Shown: positions 1 to 9,440, counted from the stretch's first letter. The stretch: 64,000 nucleotides of DNA from CAZOOK01 sp964581385 (GCA_964581385.1 CAZOOK010000023.1:1-64000), one strand, 5' to 3'. The notes: generated from the letters alone by a model not told the origin. Numbers and translations are program-made.

Positions 1-132
1 ACGCCACGCCCCTTCAGCCCGCAATCGTCACATACTCATGACGCATCCGGGTTAGGGTAGACTGCGCGGAACATAGCGGAACTCTCGCGCCATTCGCGAC
101 AGCCAGATATTTACCTATCCGCCCCGCACTCC

Positions 133-2493
133 ATGAGCACCATCTTGAAGCGATTGACACGAGCGAGCCGTTCCCCTGAAAACATGAGCGGCCGAAGGCA
201 AATGTTGTTTGTATTTTTTGTCGTCGCCGGTCTTGTCACTGCCTTTTGGTGGCCGACCCTGTTTGAAGGGAAATCGCTTATTCATGGGGACTCCATTCAG
301 CATGGGCTGCCGATGCTGGCACTCGAAGCGCGCTCACTAAACGGTGATGCCAATCTGCTGTGGAGTAATGAGATCTTTGGGGGCCACCCGGTATTCGCCG
401 AGAGCTCCGGCGCATTTGCGCATCCCTTAAATTTGCTATTGGCTTGGCTCGTTCCACCAATTTACGGATACAACCTTTTCCAGTTTTTTTGCATGTTGAT
501 CTCAGCTATCGGTACCTTTGGGTTTTGCAGGTCTCTGGGAACATCAAATTGGGCAGCGGGTTTCGGTTCGCTCTCCGTGACATTCGCACCCGTGTGGATT
601 CATTCTCACCACAACTTGGCGATAGCTGGGGCCCTGGCGTGGGTTCCCGCCACCATGTGGGCCACGGAGTTTTGGCTTACAAAACTTTCAATCGCGCGTT
701 CAATCTTATTAGCTGTAATGTTTTGCTTTCTCGTCTTTGCAGGTTACCCTCAAGTAGTTCATGGTGCCGCGATTTACATCGCAAGCTCCTTGATACCGTT
801 TTTCAAGGATCAACGAGATTTTTTTCGAACGAATTGGCAAAAATTTTTAATAGCCGGTGGAATCGTGGCACTCCTTGGTGTTGGATTCGCTGCCGTGCAG
901 ATACTTCCGCTTCTGGAATTGGCCTCACTTTCTCATCGCAGCAACGGTATCGCGATACTTTTCCCATGGGTACCCGCGAGCATCTATTTACGCGGATTCC
1001 TCTTTTCTCTGGCACAGCATCGATTTTTCCCAATTCAACAATTTCCGGGTGCTGGAAGCATATTGGTTTGTGTGATGGCGTCTGCAATTCTTCTTTTAAA
1101 TCCATCGCCAAGAATCAAGGGTCACATCGTCGCGACCTTTATCCTGCTCCAACTGGGGCTATGTATGGGATCCCCGCTGTTTCGCATCATCTACCGTTGC
1201 CATTTAATTCCGGGCCTTCATTTTTTTCGCGCGATGTTTATTTATCTTTGCATCTCCATTGTTGGGATGGCTGCACTTTCGTCTTCAGCGATTGACAAGC
1301 TGGCTCTAGTGCTAAAAGACAAGAATTACTTGAATGAAGAAAAAAGTCATTTATCAGTAGTATTTTTATTCTTTATTCCCGCGTGGATTTGGGTGGTACG
1401 CCATTACTACGTGCCCAACATTCCATGGCAGAATTTTGCAACCATTGTATTGGCTTTCATTGGAGTATTCATGCTGGCGATGATAAAGCGGGCGTCCTCC
1501 ATTCCCATTTTATTATTTACTTTGCTAACAATCGAGTGTGCTTCTCTGCGGCTTCATGAGTTTCATTTTGGAGATTCCACTCTCCTGGAGAAGCCCGCTT
1601 CGTTGGTGGCGCTTTCAAAAAAATATCAACTTGATGACTACAAATTCTTCGATTCCAGTTTCGCCCATACATACACTATGGGAAGCCCATTAGACAATAA
1701 TGACGCAAATATGCAGCGGATGTTATCGGCAGCAAGCGCTCTAACAAATCTGATGTGGGGCGTTCCATCCATAAACGGAGCTCTCGCGTTACCTCTCAGA
1801 TCGAGAAAAATGTTGGATTCCTTATTTGAAGACGAAGTTCGTGGGAAAAATGTGACGGCACCAGGTCAACGGGCTATCGATGTGCTCGGGGTCCGCTTCA
1901 TCGCTGTCGACGCACCGAGAGACGTACCCGGTTTTCGGGTGGCATACCATGACTCCTCCTTGAACACGTGGATCATGGAAAACACGGCGGCCCTTCCGCG
2001 CCTTCAAACATACACCCGCAACGTTGCGGTTAGCTCGGCGGATGCTGCTTTAGCATTGCTCAAAACACCGCGGGAATCGGAATTGATCATTGAGGACGAT
2101 AAAGGTTTTGTCGCTCCGTCAAATGATCATCCAAATGATCCCGACGCTATTAAATATGAGCTGCGCGAAGCAGAATCCACCCACTACGTATTAAATGTCC
2201 ATGCTAGTCGCGCCGGATGGCTATTTCTTGCAGATGCGAACTATCCGGGTTGGAGCGCCGTTGTTGATGGACGATCAACGCCGGTATTCAGCGCCCAACT
2301 ACTAGGAAAAGCGATAGCGATTCCGGTTGGAAATCATAAAATAGAGTTCAATTTCTCGTCCGCTACGTTTCGGCGCGGCCTGATGATATCGTGCGTATCC
2401 ATTTTTATTGCTGCGCTGCTGTTGGTATACGAGCGGCAACGTTCCAGAAAGATGGAACTACAAACACGTAAGGAAGATCTGACTTTCCCGTGA
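133..2493 (+). CDS. YfhO-like polytopic membrane protein (GT-C-like)
   Basis: A 786-residue integral membrane protein with roughly a dozen hydrophobic segments. The first lies at about residues 25-42, and a last single segment near 750-770 follows a long soluble stretch (about 480-740). The N-terminal loop FWWPTLFEGKSLIHGDS and the C-terminal GWSAVVDGRSTPV region followed by a beta-rich tail are typical of the YfhO family, which is linked to lipid-linked sugar transfer onto cell-wall or surface polymers. An in-frame ATG at 184 is an alternative start. The stop overlaps the GTG of the next gene, so the two are probably translationally coupled. The sequence is clearly richer in A+T than the genes after 5 kb. 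Family assignment is fairly secure; the substrate is unknown. Confidence 0.8.
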   Translation: MSTILKRLTRASRSPENMSGRRQMLFVFFVVAGLVTAFWWPTLFEGKSLIHGDSIQHGLPMLALEARSLNGDANLLWSNEIFGGHPVFAESSGAFAHPLNLLLAWLVPPIYGYNLFQFFCMLISAIGTFGFCRSLGTSNWAAGFGSLSVTFAPVWIHSHHNLAIAGALAWVPATMWATEFWLTKLSIARSILLAVMFCFLVFAGYPQVVHGAAIYIASSLIPFFKDQRDFFRTNWQKFLIAGGIVALLGVGFAAVQILPLLELASLSHRSNGIAILFPWVPASIYLRGFLFSLAQHRFFPIQQFPGAGSILVCVMASAILLLNPSPRIKGHIVATFILLQLGLCMGSPLFRIIYRCHLIPGLHFFRAMFIYLCISIVGMAALSSSAIDKLALVLKDKNYLNEEKSHLSVVFLFFIPAWIWVVRHYYVPNIPWQNFATIVLAFIGVFMLAMIKRASSIPILLFTLLTIECASLRLHEFHFGDSTLLEKPASLVALSKKYQLDDYKFFDSSFAHTYTMGSPLDNNDANMQRMLSAASALTNLMWGVPSINGALALPLRSRKMLDSLFEDEVRGKNVTAPGQRAIDVLGVRFIAVDAPRDVPGFRVAYHDSSLNTWIMENTAALPRLQTYTRNVAVSSADAALALLKTPRESELIIEDDKGFVAPSNDHPNDPDAIKYELREAESTHYVLNVHASRAGWLFLADANYPGWSAVVDGRSTPVFSAQLLGKAIAIPVGNHKIEFNFSSATFRRGLMISCVSIFIAALLLVYERQRSRKMELQTRKEDLTFP

Positions 2494-3443
2494 AAAAGAC
2501 CATCGCAATAGTTCTTCCAGCGTATAACGAAGAAGCCACAATTGCCGCTACGATAGCGGGCTTTCACAGCGCATTGCCGGAGTCAGAGTTCGTTATCGTT
2601 AACAATAACTCCTCCGATAATACCGGGTTGGTCGCAGAAGAGACACTGAAAAAATTGGGGATTTGCGGGCGCGTTCTTTTTGAGTCTCGTGGAGGGAAAG
2701 GCAATGCGTTAAGGAGAGCTTTTCTCGATACTGAAGCCGACATCTATCTACTAGCAGATGCTGATTTAACATACCCTCCGGAGCGAGCGGGCGACCTGAT
2801 TGAACCTATCCTGAAAAATCGGGCTGACATGGTGGTCGGCGATCGTCATTCAGATGGTCACTACGCAAGAGAAAATCGTCGCGCGATGCACGGCTTCGGC
2901 AATCAGCTTGTACGTTGGTTGGTAAACTCTCTATTTCGAGCACAGTTGGTTGATATTATGAGCGGTTACCGGGCGTTTAATCGGACCTTTATAAAAAATT
3001 ATCCGATCCTCGTCGAAGGGTTCGAAATTGAAACCGATATGACTCTGCACGCACTCCATAAGCGTTTCAGAATCCTTGAGGTTCCGATCGAATATCATGA
3101 CAGGCCTGCGGGCAGTATTTCAAAACTCAACACAGTATCAGATGGCGCGAAAGTGCTATTCACCATCGCACAAATCCTACGCTACTACCGACCGCTGATC
3201 TTTTTTGGGGCGATCTCATTTCTATTGATGATGACTGGCTTATTGGCCGCTATCCCTGTCTTCCAGGACTGGATCTTGGAGCGCTATATCCGCCACGTGC
3301 CCTTAGCGGTTCTAGCGTCCGGTTTGGAAATAGTAGCAATGATGCTGCTCGGAATTGGTCTGACGCTGGACTCCATAGCGCATCAACAACAGCTGGAATA
3401 CGAGCGGCATTTACTAGCGACCCACGTTCCACCGATTAGCTAA
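2490..3443 (+). CDS. GT2 family glycosyltransferase, polyprenyl-phosphate sugar synthase type
   Basis: A 317-residue GT-A fold glycosyltransferase of the DPM1/GtrB type. It would load a sugar from a nucleotide donor onto undecaprenyl phosphate at the inner face of the membrane. The N-terminus VLPAYNEEATIAATI is the family 2 donor-site start, and LADADLTYPP near residues 88-97 holds the DxD metal motif. Two C-terminal hydrophobic segments (about 233-258 and 270-295) anchor it in the membrane. The GTG start overlaps the TGA of the upstream gene. With the GtrA protein just downstream, it forms the classical pair that makes and flips a lipid-linked sugar. Donor and acceptor cannot be read from sequence. 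Confidence 0.88.
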   Translation: MKKTIAIVLPAYNEEATIAATIAGFHSALPESEFVIVNNNSSDNTGLVAEETLKKLGICGRVLFESRGGKGNALRRAFLDTEADIYLLADADLTYPPERAGDLIEPILKNRADMVVGDRHSDGHYARENRRAMHGFGNQLVRWLVNSLFRAQLVDIMSGYRAFNRTFIKNYPILVEGFEIETDMTLHALHKRFRILEVPIEYHDRPAGSISKLNTVSDGAKVLFTIAQILRYYRPLIFFGAISFLLMMTGLLAAIPVFQDWILERYIRHVPLAVLASGLEIVAMMLLGIGLTLDSIAHQQQLEYERHLLATHVPPIS

Positions 3444-3447
3444 TGGC

Positions 3448-3867
3448 GTGAAAAATCAGGGGGCTTTGCGCCAGAACATCATGATGTTTGCCTTGATTGG
3501 TAGTGCTGGATTTTGTGTTGACGGTGGAATATTGACGCTGCTTTCCCGCATCATGGAAATCGATATTTATTTATCCAGAATCGCTTCTTTTACGACAGCG
3601 ACAATTACAACATGGCTGCTGAACCGTAGATTTACCTTTCAAGCAGATGATGTTTCGGTTTCACATAAGCAGCAGGAATATTTTCGCTATCTCACGGTTC
3701 AAATCGGTGGCTCCCTATTGAATATGGGCATATTTTCGCTGTTGATTTTTTCATACCCGGCTCTAAGAGGTATTCCCATTGCGCCGCTTGCCGTCGGCGC
3801 ATTGTTTGGTCTGATATTCAATTACAACGGCTGTCGTTTTTGGGTATATCCGACAGAAGTTGACTAA
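3448..3867 (+). CDS. GtrA family membrane protein
   Basis: A 139-residue protein with four hydrophobic segments, the usual size and layout of GtrA-like proteins. The segment FALIGSAGFCVDGGILTLL followed by WLLNRRFTF (about residues 11-58) is the family signature. GtrA proteins are proposed to flip undecaprenyl-phosphate-linked sugars made by the neighbouring GT2 enzyme. The start is GTG at 3448, four bases after the glycosyltransferase stop. The stop overlaps the TTG of the next gene by eight bases. Family call secure; the flippase role is family knowledge, not visible here. Confidence 0.85.
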   Translation: MKNQGALRQNIMMFALIGSAGFCVDGGILTLLSRIMEIDIYLSRIASFTTATITTWLLNRRFTFQADDVSVSHKQQEYFRYLTVQIGGSLLNMGIFSLLIFSYPALRGIPIAPLAVGALFGLIFNYNGCRFWVYPTEVD

Positions 3868-4603
3868 GAGAATGGCGATGCCAGGCTACACAGGAACAGA
3901 CAATCTTGAGGTAATGGCGGATGCCATTAACTACAACGATTTTTTGTTGTCATTAATTCGGAACAATGTGCTTGCTGGCAAGCGCATTTTAGATTTTGGT
4001 GCCGGTATCGCAACGTTCTCAAAAGCTCTTACCGCTGAAGGATTTAACATTTGCTGTTTGGAACCGGATGCAAAACAAGCCCAACTTATTAAAGTGGCTG
4101 GGTTACCTGTGGCGACAAGCCTGGAGGAAATCGATGACTCTAGTATTGATTTTATATATTCTCTAAATGTATTAGAGCATATTGAGGGTGACGTCATAAC
4201 TTTAAAAGCGCTCCATGACAAGCTTCAGCCTGATGGTCGCATCCTGATTTATGTTCCAGCATTTCAAATTCTGTATTCGAGCATGGATCGTAAAGTCGGA
4301 CACTTCAGGCGCTATAAAAAGCGCGATTTAATCGAGAAAATGCATGCGGCTGAATTTACTGTGACTTCTGCTTGCTACATCGACTCTCTGGGCTTTTTTG
4401 CTTCGTTATTATTTCGGCTCGTCGGCGACAGTAGCGGGAACGTGAACAGGAAAGCGCTTATTTTTTATGATCGTCTCATTTTCCCATTGAGCCGGTGGTG
4501 TGATTCTTTTTGTGGTCCTTTCTTTGGGAAGAATGTTGTGGTTATCGCTGAAAAGGCAAGCGGGAGTTGCAAAACTCATTCTGCCATATGGGAAAAGACG
4601 TGA
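3860..4603 (+). CDS. class I SAM-dependent methyltransferase
   Basis: A 247-residue Rossmann-fold methyltransferase. RILDFGAGIATFSKAL (about residues 41-56) is SAM motif I, CCLEPDA matches motif II, and FIYSLNVLEHIEGD (about 99-112) is the motif often seen in Methyltransf_11/23 enzymes acting on sugars or lipids. A TTG at 3860 gives an overlap with gtrA; an ATG at 3872 is an equally possible start. As the fourth gene of the AT-rich polysaccharide block it probably methylates a surface glycan or its lipid carrier. The target is not known. Confidence 0.75.
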   Translation: MTKRMAMPGYTGTDNLEVMADAINYNDFLLSLIRNNVLAGKRILDFGAGIATFSKALTAEGFNICCLEPDAKQAQLIKVAGLPVATSLEEIDDSSIDFIYSLNVLEHIEGDVITLKALHDKLQPDGRILIYVPAFQILYSSMDRKVGHFRRYKKRDLIEKMHAAEFTVTSACYIDSLGFFASLLFRLVGDSSGNVNRKALIFYDRLIFPLSRWCDSFCGPFFGKNVVVIAEKASGSCKTHSAIWEKT

Positions 4604-4849
4604 AACCACTCGCGTTCCTCTACGCAAGGCGATTACGACGATCTCTTTCTCAGCAACGTGACGAACGCTGCGCTGACGTGCGGCGATTTTGAGCAGGCAA
4701 AGCATCGAGGTGGCTATAAGAAAGGGCTGCCCCAACGCCGAGACTGGTGGCCTGCCTATTTGGCGACCCAATTCACCGCACGATTCCGGAGTCTGAAGCA
4801 GCTGATTTGCGCAAGTAAACATAAACTATTCGAAACAGGCCGCATATGA
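4600..4849 (+). pseudogene. possible remnant of a polysaccharide-cluster gene
   Basis: The 270 bases between the methyltransferase and the acyltransferase hold no intact gene. A GTG at 4600 overlapping the methyltransferase TGA opens a frame (MKPLAFLYARRLRRSLSQQ) that stops after 30 codons. A +1 change of frame leads into a second open stretch to 4849 rich in basic and aromatic residues (KGLPQRRDWWPAYLATQF). The coupled start and the joined composition suggest a decayed short gene. I do not recognise the product. It may be plain non-coding sequence. Confidence 0.25.
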
Positions 4850-4873
4850 CGCAGTTCGATCTGAGAATCTTTG

Positions 4874-6157
4874 ATGAGTGAGAATTTTGCGGAATCCGCC
4901 GCTGCTGTACCGCGCAGTGATATGGGGACACAAGTGGCATCTATGGGCGGACGCGCCGGAGAATTGGACTCCGAATCACCGCAGCCAATCGCTTCAAGTG
5001 GCACCCAGCCAGATAACGCGCTCTCCAATAAGCAGCTGGAGGGGCGCATTGCCGGCATTGAAGTTTTGCGTGCGGTCGCCGTGACAATGGTGGTTTTGCA
5101 TCACGCCCATGGGAATTTGCTTGTCCATCCGCCCGCATGGTTTTCCGATCTGCATAGGCATCTGGGCTTCTGGACAGGCGTTGATTTATTCTTCGTTATC
5201 TCCGGATTCGTTATTGCTCGTGGACTTCTTCCACGCATGGAGCAGGCTTCGTCCGCATCGCAGCGCTGGCGCGTTGCTACTGCTTTTTGGGTCAGACGCA
5301 TCTGGAGGTTGGTTCCGGCGGCTTGGCTGTGGCTTGCACTCATCCTGCTGGCGAGCGTGTTCTTCAATCGAACCAACTTATTTTTGGACGTATGGACGAA
5401 TGCGCGTGCAACGCTTGCTGCCGTATTCGATTATGCGAATGTGCGATTCGCCCAGCACTTCATGCATCCCACACATCCATACGGTGTGAGCTTTGTCTAT
5501 TGGAGTTTGTCGCTGGAAGAACAGTTCTATCTGCTACTGCCCCTAGTTTGCATTCTTTTTCGACGCAAGTTGTGGATCGTCCTTACCGTGGCAATGATCT
5601 TGCAAATGCAAAGCGGCAGATCTCCGTGGCTGATGGTGTTCCGGAGTGACGGCTTGATACTGGGGGTTTTGCTCGCCCTGTGGTCGCGCAAACCATCCTA
5701 CCAGACCTTCAAGCCACGCTTCCTGTCGCAACATGTCGCATTGAGAGTGACCATCCCCATCGCGGTTCTGGCGGCAATGGCGTGGTTCGGAGCGCTTGAG
5801 CATTTCCGCTTTCGGATCGCGTGTATTGCTTTGGCGGCCGGGATTCTGGTGTGGATGGCGTCGTATGACGCAGACTACATTCCAGGAACCGGACGGATAT
5901 TGCGTTGGCTCGGCAGTCGTTCCTACGCTATGTATTTGGCTCATATACCGGTTTTTCTCGCGGTGCGGGAAGCTTGGGCCCGGATAACATCAGGCGCTGA
6001 TCCGCAAGCGCTTCCCTTAACGCTCGCTGGGATGGTAACGCTCCTGCTCGCAGCCGATGCAACTTATCGCTTTGTGGAAACGCCGCTACGGGAGTACGGC
6101 AGAAAAAAGCAGAAGCCGACGTTGCAAGCTTCCAACTCTTTGGCTGGCGAGGCGTAG
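4874..6157 (+). CDS. acyltransferase family 3 (OafA/YrhL type)
   Basis: A 427-residue polytopic membrane O-acyltransferase that would acetylate sugars of surface polysaccharide. The domain starts near residue 55 with GRIAGIEVLRAVAVTMVVLHH, containing the conserved His pair. DLFFVISGFVIARGL and YWSLSLEEQFYLLLPL are further family motifs, and about ten hydrophobic segments follow. The first 55 residues are a hydrophilic, low-complexity extension not needed by the fold, so the true start is uncertain. ATG 4874 follows a TTG at 4871. The gene is more GC-rich than the block before it, but its function fits the same glycan-modification theme. It converges on the aldo-keto reductase gene. Confidence 0.85.
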   Translation: MSENFAESAAAVPRSDMGTQVASMGGRAGELDSESPQPIASSGTQPDNALSNKQLEGRIAGIEVLRAVAVTMVVLHHAHGNLLVHPPAWFSDLHRHLGFWTGVDLFFVISGFVIARGLLPRMEQASSASQRWRVATAFWVRRIWRLVPAAWLWLALILLASVFFNRTNLFLDVWTNARATLAAVFDYANVRFAQHFMHPTHPYGVSFVYWSLSLEEQFYLLLPLVCILFRRKLWIVLTVAMILQMQSGRSPWLMVFRSDGLILGVLLALWSRKPSYQTFKPRFLSQHVALRVTIPIAVLAAMAWFGALEHFRFRIACIALAAGILVWMASYDADYIPGTGRILRWLGSRSYAMYLAHIPVFLAVREAWARITSGADPQALPLTLAGMVTLLLAADATYRFVETPLREYGRKKQKPTLQASNSLAGEA

Positions 6158-6186
6158 CTAGAACCATTGCATAGTTGCCAAATTCT

Positions 6187-7227
6187 CTACGGACACGGAA
6201 TCGTATACCGCGCATGAATCGCCTCGATTCCCTTTGCGACCGCTTCCGGTAATTTAATATCGATCGATCCGATATTGTTGCGCAATTGTTCCATCGTCGT
6301 TGCGCCAATGATTGTGGAGACCAGAAACGGGCGCGTGTTGACGAACGCAAGCGCCATCTGCGCGGGATCGAGCCCGTGTGCTTTCGCCAGGCCGACATAT
6401 TCCCGCGTCGCAGCGGCGGCGTGTTCGCCGTTGTAGCGTGAAAATCGCTCGAACAGTGTGAGCCGGCCGGTGGATGGTCGGGCGCCGTCGAGGTATTTTC
6501 CCGAGAGCACGCCGAATGCGAGCGGTGAGTAGGCAAGCAGGCCTATTTGTTCCCTGTGCGAGAATTCGGATAGCCCGACCTCGAAGCTGCGGTTGAGCAG
6601 GCTGTAGGGATTTTGGATCGATTCCACTCGCGGCAACCCACCCTCACGCGCCAGTCGCAGGTATTCCGCGACGCCCCATGGCGTTTCGTTGGAAATACCG
6701 ATGTATCGCACCTTGCCTTGCTTCACCAGTTCCGCGAGTGCGGACAGCGTTTCCTCCAGGGGTGTCGCCGATTCACGGCGAGGATATGGGTAGTTAAGAT
6801 GGCCGAAGTAGTTGGTGCCGCGTTCGGGCCAATGCACCTGATAGAGATCGAGGTAATCGGTCTGCAACCGCCGCAGACTGGTATCGCAGGCGGCGAGGAC
6901 ATGCTCGCGCGTGAGGCGCGGACCGCCGCGTATCCACGGAAACATACCGGGACCGATCACTTTGGTCGCGACGACGACGCGGTCGCGATTGCCATGCGCT
7001 TTTAGCCAAGTGCCCAGGTACTGCTCGCTGCGGCCTTGTGTTTCCGCCATCGGCGGCACCGGATACATCTCGGCGGTGTCGATGAAATTGATACCTTGCG
7101 CGACCGCGTAGTCGAGTTGTTCGTGCGCTTCCGCTTCGGTGTTTTGCTGCCCCCAGGTCATTGTGCCGAGGCAAATGCGGCTGACGTTCAGATCGGTGCG
7201 GCCGAGCGCTCCGTACTTCATGCTCAT
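6187..7227 (-). CDS. tas: aldo/keto reductase, Tas type
   Basis: A 346-residue NADP(H)-dependent aldo-keto reductase, the length of Escherichia coli Tas. The N-terminus MKYGALGRTDLNVSRICLGT, the FIDTAEMYPVPP segment with catalytic Asp and Tyr, VVATKV with the Lys, and QVHWPER with the His give the complete AKR tetrad. The ATG at 7227 overlaps the TGA of the phosphoribulokinase gene by four bases. The longer open frame upstream is a shadow of that gene. Tas-like enzymes act on small carbonyl compounds; the physiological substrate here is unknown. Confidence 0.85.
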   Translation of the reverse strand: MSMKYGALGRTDLNVSRICLGTMTWGQQNTEAEAHEQLDYAVAQGINFIDTAEMYPVPPMAETQGRSEQYLGTWLKAHGNRDRVVVATKVIGPGMFPWIRGGPRLTREHVLAACDTSLRRLQTDYLDLYQVHWPERGTNYFGHLNYPYPRRESATPLEETLSALAELVKQGKVRYIGISNETPWGVAEYLRLAREGGLPRVESIQNPYSLLNRSFEVGLSEFSHREQIGLLAYSPLAFGVLSGKYLDGARPSTGRLTLFERFSRYNGEHAAAATREYVGLAKAHGLDPAQMALAFVNTRPFLVSTIIGATTMEQLRNNIGSIDIKLPEAVAKGIEAIHARYTIPCP

Positions 7228-8120
7228 TTCGGCTCCTTTTTCTTCACAACTCGTTTGCGCCGCCGCGTCAGGCGCGCGACTGCGGGTTTCAGTGCCGCCT
7301 CCATCGCCAGATCCATCTGTGGGCCCGGTACGACAATTGTCGTCGGCCGTGACAGGAACGCACCCGGAATCGTATCGACCAGTTTGCCGATGTCCGGGTC
7401 GACGCGAGAGTTGGAGTTGAAGTGAATCACCACCAAGCTTTCTTCCGCCGTCGGGATGTCGCGTTCGACGAACGGGTTGCTGGTATCCACCAGCGGTACG
7501 CGCTGAAAATTGACATCCGTGCGCGAGAACTGCGGTGTGATGTAGGTGACGTAGTCCGGCAACCGGCGCAGGATGGTCTTGGCCACGTCTTCGGGAGCGT
7601 AGCCGCGCTCGTCGAAATCGCGGCGGATTTTCTGGATCCACTCCAGGTTCACGATCGGCGTCATGCCGATCAGCAGATCGACATGGCGCGCGACGTTGAC
7701 CTCGGAGGTGACGACGCCACCATGCAGGCCCTCGTAGAACAGCGCGTCTGTATCGGCCGGAAGCTTCGCCCATGGTGTGAACGTGCCGACGGATTGTTCC
7801 GCTTCCTGCGCTTCCGCTTCCTTGTGCAGATAATGGCGGACCTGCCCGGTGCCGCGCGCGCCGTAGTCGCGGAACAACTTTTCTAGTTTGTCGAACAGGT
7901 TCGCGCCCGGTCCGAAGTGGCTGAAGTTCTCGCCGCGGATACGCGAGCGCTCCATCATCTTGCGCATCTGCTCGCGATCGTAAGCGTGAAAGCTGTCACC
8001 CTCGATGTAAGCGGCTTTCACGTCGAGCGAATCGAAAATACGTTCGAACACGCTTTTGGCTTTGGTGGTGCCAGCCCCCGACGAACCGGTTACCGCGATG
8101 ATGGGATATTTTTCGGACAC
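7224..8120 (-). CDS. phosphoribulokinase
   Basis: A 298-residue kinase of the proteobacterial phosphoribulokinase family, which phosphorylates ribulose 5-phosphate with ATP. The P-loop AVTGSSGAGTT lies at about residues 9-19, followed by YIEGDSFHAYDREQMRKMM (about 38-56) carrying the catalytic acidic residue, and FYEGLHGGVV near 128. The family is about 290 residues, so this copy is full length. It is coupled to the tas-like gene. No RuBisCO or other Calvin-cycle gene is visible in the window, so this may be the PrkB-like form found in non-autotrophs; the sequence alone cannot decide. Confidence 0.85.
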   Translation of the reverse strand: MSEKYPIIAVTGSSGAGTTKAKSVFERIFDSLDVKAAYIEGDSFHAYDREQMRKMMERSRIRGENFSHFGPGANLFDKLEKLFRDYGARGTGQVRHYLHKEAEAQEAEQSVGTFTPWAKLPADTDALFYEGLHGGVVTSEVNVARHVDLLIGMTPIVNLEWIQKIRRDFDERGYAPEDVAKTILRRLPDYVTYITPQFSRTDVNFQRVPLVDTSNPFVERDIPTAEESLVVIHFNSNSRVDPDIGKLVDTIPGAFLSRPTTIVVPGPQMDLAMEAALKPAVARLTRRRKRVVKKKEPK

Positions 8121-8134
8121 GGGCAGAGTTCGAA

Positions 8135-8830
8135 TTAACGCCGCCGATAATCGAGATCAAAAACTTCATGTCCGAGGCGGATTCCGCGTGCCTCGAACCT
8201 AGTCAGCGGCCGATCCTCCGGTCGCGGCACGAACGTGCCGACTCCGGCCACGTTCTCAAGTTGCGGCTCCGCATCGAGTACCGCCAGCATGTGCCGCGCG
8301 TAATCGGCCCAATCCGTCGCCAGTCGCAGATGCCCACCACTACGCAGCGCGCGAGTGATCTGCGCAGAGAACTCAGGCTGAACGATGCGTCGCTTGTGAT
8401 GCCGCTTCTTCGGCCACGGGTCAGGAAAGAAAATCACGACTTCATCGACGCTGCCTGGCGGCAGCGCGTCGCGAAGAAATTCCACCGCGTCGGTGCATGC
8501 AACCCGCACATTGCTGAGACCAAGCTGTTCCGCTTGCAGCAGCAGGCGTCCGACACCGGGACGATGCACTTCAATGCCGAGAAAATCGCACTCCGGCCGT
8601 GTCTGTGCTCTGGCGGCGAGATGATCGCCATTGCCGAAGCCGATCTCCACAACCAGAGGAGCCGTACGGCCGAACAGCGCTGGAATATCCAATGCGCCGC
8701 TACTCGCCTCGACACCGTAACGCGACCACAGGCGTTCCAGTGCGTCCTTCTGAGCGTCGGTCATACGCCCTTCGCGGCGTACGAAACTACGCACCGGACG
8801 ACGATGCTCGAAGCGATCAGTGGCTGACAT
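8135..8830 (-). CDS. trmB: tRNA (guanine-N7)-methyltransferase
   Basis: A 231-residue SAM-dependent enzyme that forms m7G46 in tRNAs. Motif I is LVVEIGFGNGDHLAARA (about residues 55-71). IFFPDPWPKKRHHKRR (about 130-145) is the TrmB signature with the catalytic Asp, and the C-terminus holds the conserved RPLTRFEARG segment. The start at 8830 overlaps the 3' end of the upstream PaiB-like gene by 14 bases. Full length compared with the family. Confidence 0.93.
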   Translation of the reverse strand: MSATDRFEHRRPVRSFVRREGRMTDAQKDALERLWSRYGVEASSGALDIPALFGRTAPLVVEIGFGNGDHLAARAQTRPECDFLGIEVHRPGVGRLLLQAEQLGLSNVRVACTDAVEFLRDALPPGSVDEVVIFFPDPWPKKRHHKRRIVQPEFSAQITRALRSGGHLRLATDWADYARHMLAVLDAEPQLENVAGVGTFVPRPEDRPLTRFEARGIRLGHEVFDLDYRRR

Positions 8831-9440
8831 GTGTCAGCATCCAGTCGGCGACCGCCGATTCATCGTGACCACCGTGCGCGCGCAGGCCGTCGATAACTCC
8901 GTGATGATCCCGTGGCGCCCGGTTCTGGCTCATCTTGAATTTGGCGTCGATGCGCGCGATTGGCATGCGAAAAGCAATGATGCTGCTCAGCTTGTGTTGC
9001 AGCTCATTGCCGGCGAGCTGTCTTGTCCACGGGCGCGCACGCCCCGTTTCAAAATGCTTGGCCAATTGATCGATGCATTGAAGCTTGCTGTCACCTTCCA
9101 GAAAAGTCATGACGCCATGTGCGTGCACGGCAGCGTAGTTCCACGTCGGGACTTGCATTGCTGGTTCGCCGTACCAGCTCGGCGACACATAACAGTGCGG
9201 ACCAAGAAATATCGCAACGGAAGGCGCGGCAGTCAGCACCGCGGTGTGCGGATTGGCGGAGGCAAGATGCCCGATCAGAGCGCCATCCGTCGATTCGGGT
9301 TCCCACAATAGTGGCAGATGCGAAATGAACGTCTCGCTGGATGCCTGCGTAACGAGCGTCGCGAACGGATAGGCGCGCAGCAGCGCTTCGACCACTCCCT
9401 TGCCGGGCGAGCGGAACGCGGCGGGTGTGTACAACGCCAT
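8817..9440 (-). CDS. PaiB-like FMN-binding protein
   Basis: A 207-residue protein of the PaiB/FMN-binding split-barrel family. It starts with MALYTPAAFRSP and contains TLVTQASSETFISHLPLLW (about residues 28-46), GHLASANPH and CYVSPSWYGEP, all typical of the family. Some members act as negative transcriptional regulators and others may bind flavin as oxidoreductases. The ATG at 9440 shares one base with the thiG stop (TAATG), so it is translated with the thiazole synthase gene. An upstream in-frame extension to 9611 is a thiG shadow. The role in this organism is unknown. Confidence 0.78.
   Translation of the reverse strand: MALYTPAAFRSPGKGVVEALLRAYPFATLVTQASSETFISHLPLLWEPESTDGALIGHLASANPHTAVLTAAPSVAIFLGPHCYVSPSWYGEPAMQVPTWNYAAVHAHGVMTFLEGDSKLQCIDQLAKHFETGRARPWTRQLAGNELQHKLSSIIAFRMPIARIDAKFKMSQNRAPRDHHGVIDGLRAHGGHDESAVADWMLTHVSH

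Noticed and set aside
444..1295. A 283-codon plus-strand frame inside the YfhO-like gene
   Set aside because: It has no motif, no plausible start region and lies wholly within a gene that has clear family motifs in another frame.
6187..7773. 528-residue fusion version of the aldo-keto reductase
   Set aside because: The added N-terminus is the complement-frame shadow of the phosphoribulokinase gene; MSMKYGALG at 7227 is the natural start.
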